A model generated the notes under the pieces. It worked only from the letters and a program-made list of their open reading frames with translations. It did not search any database and was not told the DNA's origin. From Sinonovacula constricta (taxonomy: Eukaryota; Mollusca; Bivalvia; Cardiida; Solecurtidae): a stretch of 64,000 nucleotides of DNA. The stretch is taken from NCBI GenBank assembly GCA_007844125.1, contig CM017557.1, positions 62,327,411 through 62,391,410 of the forward strand. Direction: 5' to 3'. A program made the translations under genes and the position numbers. Each line of letters opens with the position of its first letter. Positions within the stretch are counted from its first letter, which is position 1. Below, piece after piece: positions 61,201-64,000 of this stretch.

Positions 61201-61695
61201 TTATTTATCCAGACACCTACAAACAAAAGTGTTTACACGGTAGGTTTATTTATCCAGACACCTACAAACAAAAGTGATTACACGGTAGGTTTATTTATCC
61301 AGACACCTACAAACAAAAGTGATTACACGGTAGGTTTATTTATCCAGACACCTACAAACAAAAGTGATTACACGGTAGGTTTATTTATCCAGACACCTAC
61401 AAACAAAAGTGATTACACGGTAGGTTTATTTATCCAGACACCTACAAACAAAAGTGATTACACGGTAGGTTTATTTATCCAGACACCTACAAACAAAAGT
61501 GTTTACACGGTAGGTTTATTTATCCAGACACCTACAAACAAAAGTGATTACACGGTAGGTTTATTTATCCAGACACCTACAAACAAAAGTGATTACACGG
61601 TAGGTTTATTTATCCAGACACCTACAAACAAAAGTGATTACACGGTAGGTTTATTTATCCAGACACCTACAAACAAAAGTGTTTACACGGTAGGG
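61201..61695 (+). repeat. 45-bp VNTR, exactly 11 units
   Basis: The unit starts TTATTTATCCAGACACCTAC and continues AAACAAAAGTGATTACACGG TAGGT. All 11 units are identical except one T/A site (GTTTACAC in units 1, 7 and 11, GATTACAC in the rest) and the last base. Such homogeneity implies recent expansion. No ORF runs through it. Confidence 0.98.
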
Positions 61696-61889
61696 AGAGT
61701 ACTGATTTTAAATGTAAACAGTTTAACATCGTCAGTGAATCGTTTGAGGAGTAAGATTATACATGTACGTGAAAAGAAAGTACAAGATCAATTTTTCATC
61801 GCAAAAACTTTAACTCTATTTTTTTTACTTAACCATTTCGTATAATCTTTTGCAAATTCCTACCTCAAGTTAAGTTGTAAATCTTTTAA

Positions 61890-62190
61890 ACCTTACACGT
61901 TTCGAAATTACCGTTGGCAAACAATTGTCAGAAAAACAATTTTTCAATGCAATACCGTAAATTGCCGCTTCACAACAACACTGTTATAGTCTTGTACTGT
62001 TTTGTTATCAGACAATCAAGTCGCATAGAAAATGTATCATAAAGTGCTTCTTTATCATTAAGCTTCAAATGACAGCTGTTAATGAAGTCAAAATGTGCCT
62101 CATTTATAGTACATGTATGTGTTCTAGACGGCATTTGTTTCACATGCGCTGTTTTACATATCATGCAGAATTTAAACAATCCACATTAGA
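61890..62190 (+). repeat. Segmental-duplication block, paralog of 14120-14350
   Basis: TTACCGTTGGCAAACAATTGT, GCAATACCGTAAATTGCCGC, TAGACGGCATTTG and CATATCATGCA are shared in order with the 14-kb copy. Confidence 0.78.
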
Positions 62191-62399
62191 AACGAAAATA
62201 TCTATATTGTCATCCCTTTCGCAGAAATAAGTTAACATTTTCTATAAGCAATGTATCAAATACAACTTTAATTCATGTATAATAAAATCAAACAAGAACA
62301 AGACGCATAGTTTCAACCAAACTGTGCAATAAAAAAGTTCAACACATATCGCATCGTGTTAAGAAAAGTTCAGTCACAACGACTTTCGTGTGTTGATGT

Positions 62400-62660
62400 T
62401 TTTTGGCGGATCTCTGGAGAATGGTGCTTCTTATGGAATGCATTTTATAGGGACAACAGTGTAGCTGGCAAAAACAGGAAAACGCAGCTGTTCTGTGAGT
62501 TTGTTGTTGTTTTTTTCAGTGAAAAGAACTGAGTATTCCGTTTTATAACATTGTAAATCGCAACTGTTTGGCGAAGTATTGTTTAACAAAAGAAAACGAG
62601 TATATCGACGTTAGCAATGCAGCTCGAAAATACCGACGAAGCAATGAACATGGAAAACAA
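62400..62660 (+). repeat. Segmental-duplication block, paralog of 34226-34510
   Basis: GGTGCTTCTTATGGAATGCA, CGCAGCTGTTCTGTGAG and AATGCAGCTCGAAAATACCG match unit B. Confidence 0.75.
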
Positions 62661-63489
62661 AGTGCAAATACTCTACTTCCCATCTGAACTATGGTTCGTT
62701 TCTATCAAATGTTTATGTAATTAATCGACAATGTAAGAGAGTGTTTAGTTCCCAAGATAGTTATCTTCTTGTTTAAAGCGCATGCGCTCTGCGGCGCCTT
62801 GGATGGCTCACATCCTAGCTCGTTCTTGTTATTTTTTAGAGTAGGGCAAAACTTGAGCGAATAAAGACAATTATACGTAATCGAAAAAAAATATACACGA
62901 TTTATCGAGATAATTTGTGTGACATAATGGAAGGCATTTGCTGATTATCCGCTCATTCCCTGATCCCCTGATCACTCATACGCCTTCCGTCTCATCCACG
63001 TATAATAGGCTAAAAAAGGTAGCTACATAACGTGTGGAATCATCTAAGACCGCCTGTCCAATTAGTACATGTATGGTTAAATACATGTACGCCGCTCTCA
63101 GTTAGGATGATTAGTCAGGCAAATGCAATGACTAATAGGGTTTATTGTTCATGCAATTTCGTAAATTACACTATTTTCTGTAAGTGATGTGTATAAGTGT
63201 TTATAAAACAATAAAAATTTAAAGGAAACACAAAGCACATTATTGATTAAGGTATCTAAATTTAATTACAATACGTTTTATACAATACAATATGTTTTAC
63301 ATTATTTCTCGTAAAGAATCTTTAGTTGTTTGACGTATTGTAGCCAAAAAGATTTTGGCGTTTTTAATGCAAACTTCATACGAAAGTGTAACCTAGACTT
63401 ATATTTTTGTTAAGCAAGGTTTGTCTTAATATTGAAACAAATACAAAAATATTTTGTCTTTTCTTTGAAATTCCACCAAAATGTAAACC
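62661..63489. other. Unassigned spacer
   Basis: A less AT-rich patch at 62775-62825 (GCGCATGCGCTCTGCGGCGC). No gene or repeat recognised. Confidence 0.35.
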
Positions 63490-63880
63490 CAATAAGTTAA
63501 ACAAATGAAACAGTTGCGTTATTGTATTTTGACACTTTTTTATAAAGTAGTGTTGTTGTTTTTTAGAAATTGCCTTAAACATGTACATCATGGGTTGTCG
63601 TCTTGTAAATACTCGGATAATATCCTGCAGTATTGATTTGTCAGAATGGTTCGAGAGGAAATAAGATCGTGACTAAGCAACCGAGAACTGCTGATTCTCC
63701 GGTATTGTCTGGCTTTCGTTTCCTATCTTTGATTCACAAATTGACGGCAAAATGTAGCTCTGAGACGTTAACAAACGTCACGATGTTGCCACAACCTTGT
63801 CTAAAATCAAGATAATAACTTATCTTGCAAAATGTTGCTTCTGTGTTGTATAAAATGTTGATATATTTGTGTATTCGTAT
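63490..63880 (+). repeat. Copy 7 of the seven-copy block
   Basis: Near-duplicate of 14700-15095 (see that entry). Similarity begins before 63560 at GACACTTTTTTATA and weakens after 63850. 63881-64000 holds nothing recognisable. Confidence 0.8.
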
Positions 63881-64000
63881 ATGGTTAAACACTTGTTTGA
63901 GATTTGAACTCTGATTCTCTGATGTAATGTATATATAAATGCATTAATGTTCAATATGTCACAAATAGCAACTAACACGGGAAGTATGTGTGTATGTCGG

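Noticed and set aside
61201..61695. CRISPR-like regular repeat array
   Set aside because: Units are contiguous 45-bp tandem copies with no unique spacers, in eukaryotic DNA. A VNTR.

Overview
The window is AT-rich, non-operonic metazoan DNA. The tRNA-derived SINEs, the long composite microsatellite, the minisatellites and the absence of compact ORFs all point to an animal genome. The repeat types (SINE tails reading close to TTGGTGGGACGATAAACCC, and tRNA-headed SINEs ending in a GGTCTTCCTCCACC-like motif) resemble those of bivalve molluscs, so a marine clam-like bivalve is my best guess (inference). I see no complete protein-coding gene, no rRNA gene and no convincing functional tRNA gene.

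The backbone is a mosaic of old, diverged segmental duplications in direct orientation. Blocks from 0.9-19 kb recur at 25.5-44.2 kb and again at 47-63.9 kb, in conserved order but with large local insertions and deletions. One block, around a TTTCCTTTCTTTG-like motif, occurs seven times. Because the copies are alignable, a copy lacking an insertion can serve as an empty site. This defines a 729-bp solo LTR (54587-55315) and one insertion of a ~650-bp repeat (6988-7653).

On this backbone sit: (i) at least two tRNA-derived SINE families; (ii) a ~650-bp interspersed repeat with terminal direct repeats, in an old and a young version, whose central hairpin shows compensatory changes; (iii) decayed relics of a non-LTR retrotransposon (23350-24115), a mariner-type transposase (53118-54013) and a MITE-like element (49722-50155); (iv) a 26-bp minisatellite (17896-18902), a homogeneous 45-bp x 11 VNTR (61201-61695), a (CA)n(TA)n microsatellite (20292-20488) and a long hairpin (19489-19619).

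The only likely host coding remnants are minus-strand exons at 9998-10084, 9394-9611 and 35222-35978. They encode two PAM2-like motifs (poly(A)-binding-protein ligands) and a Lys/Glu/Asp-rich tail, and are disabled in different ways in the two paralogous copies. A degraded B-box-like zinc-finger fragment may lie at 44622-44846. Nothing here works together as a pathway. Homology statements rest on reading the sequence by eye, so block edges are approximate.
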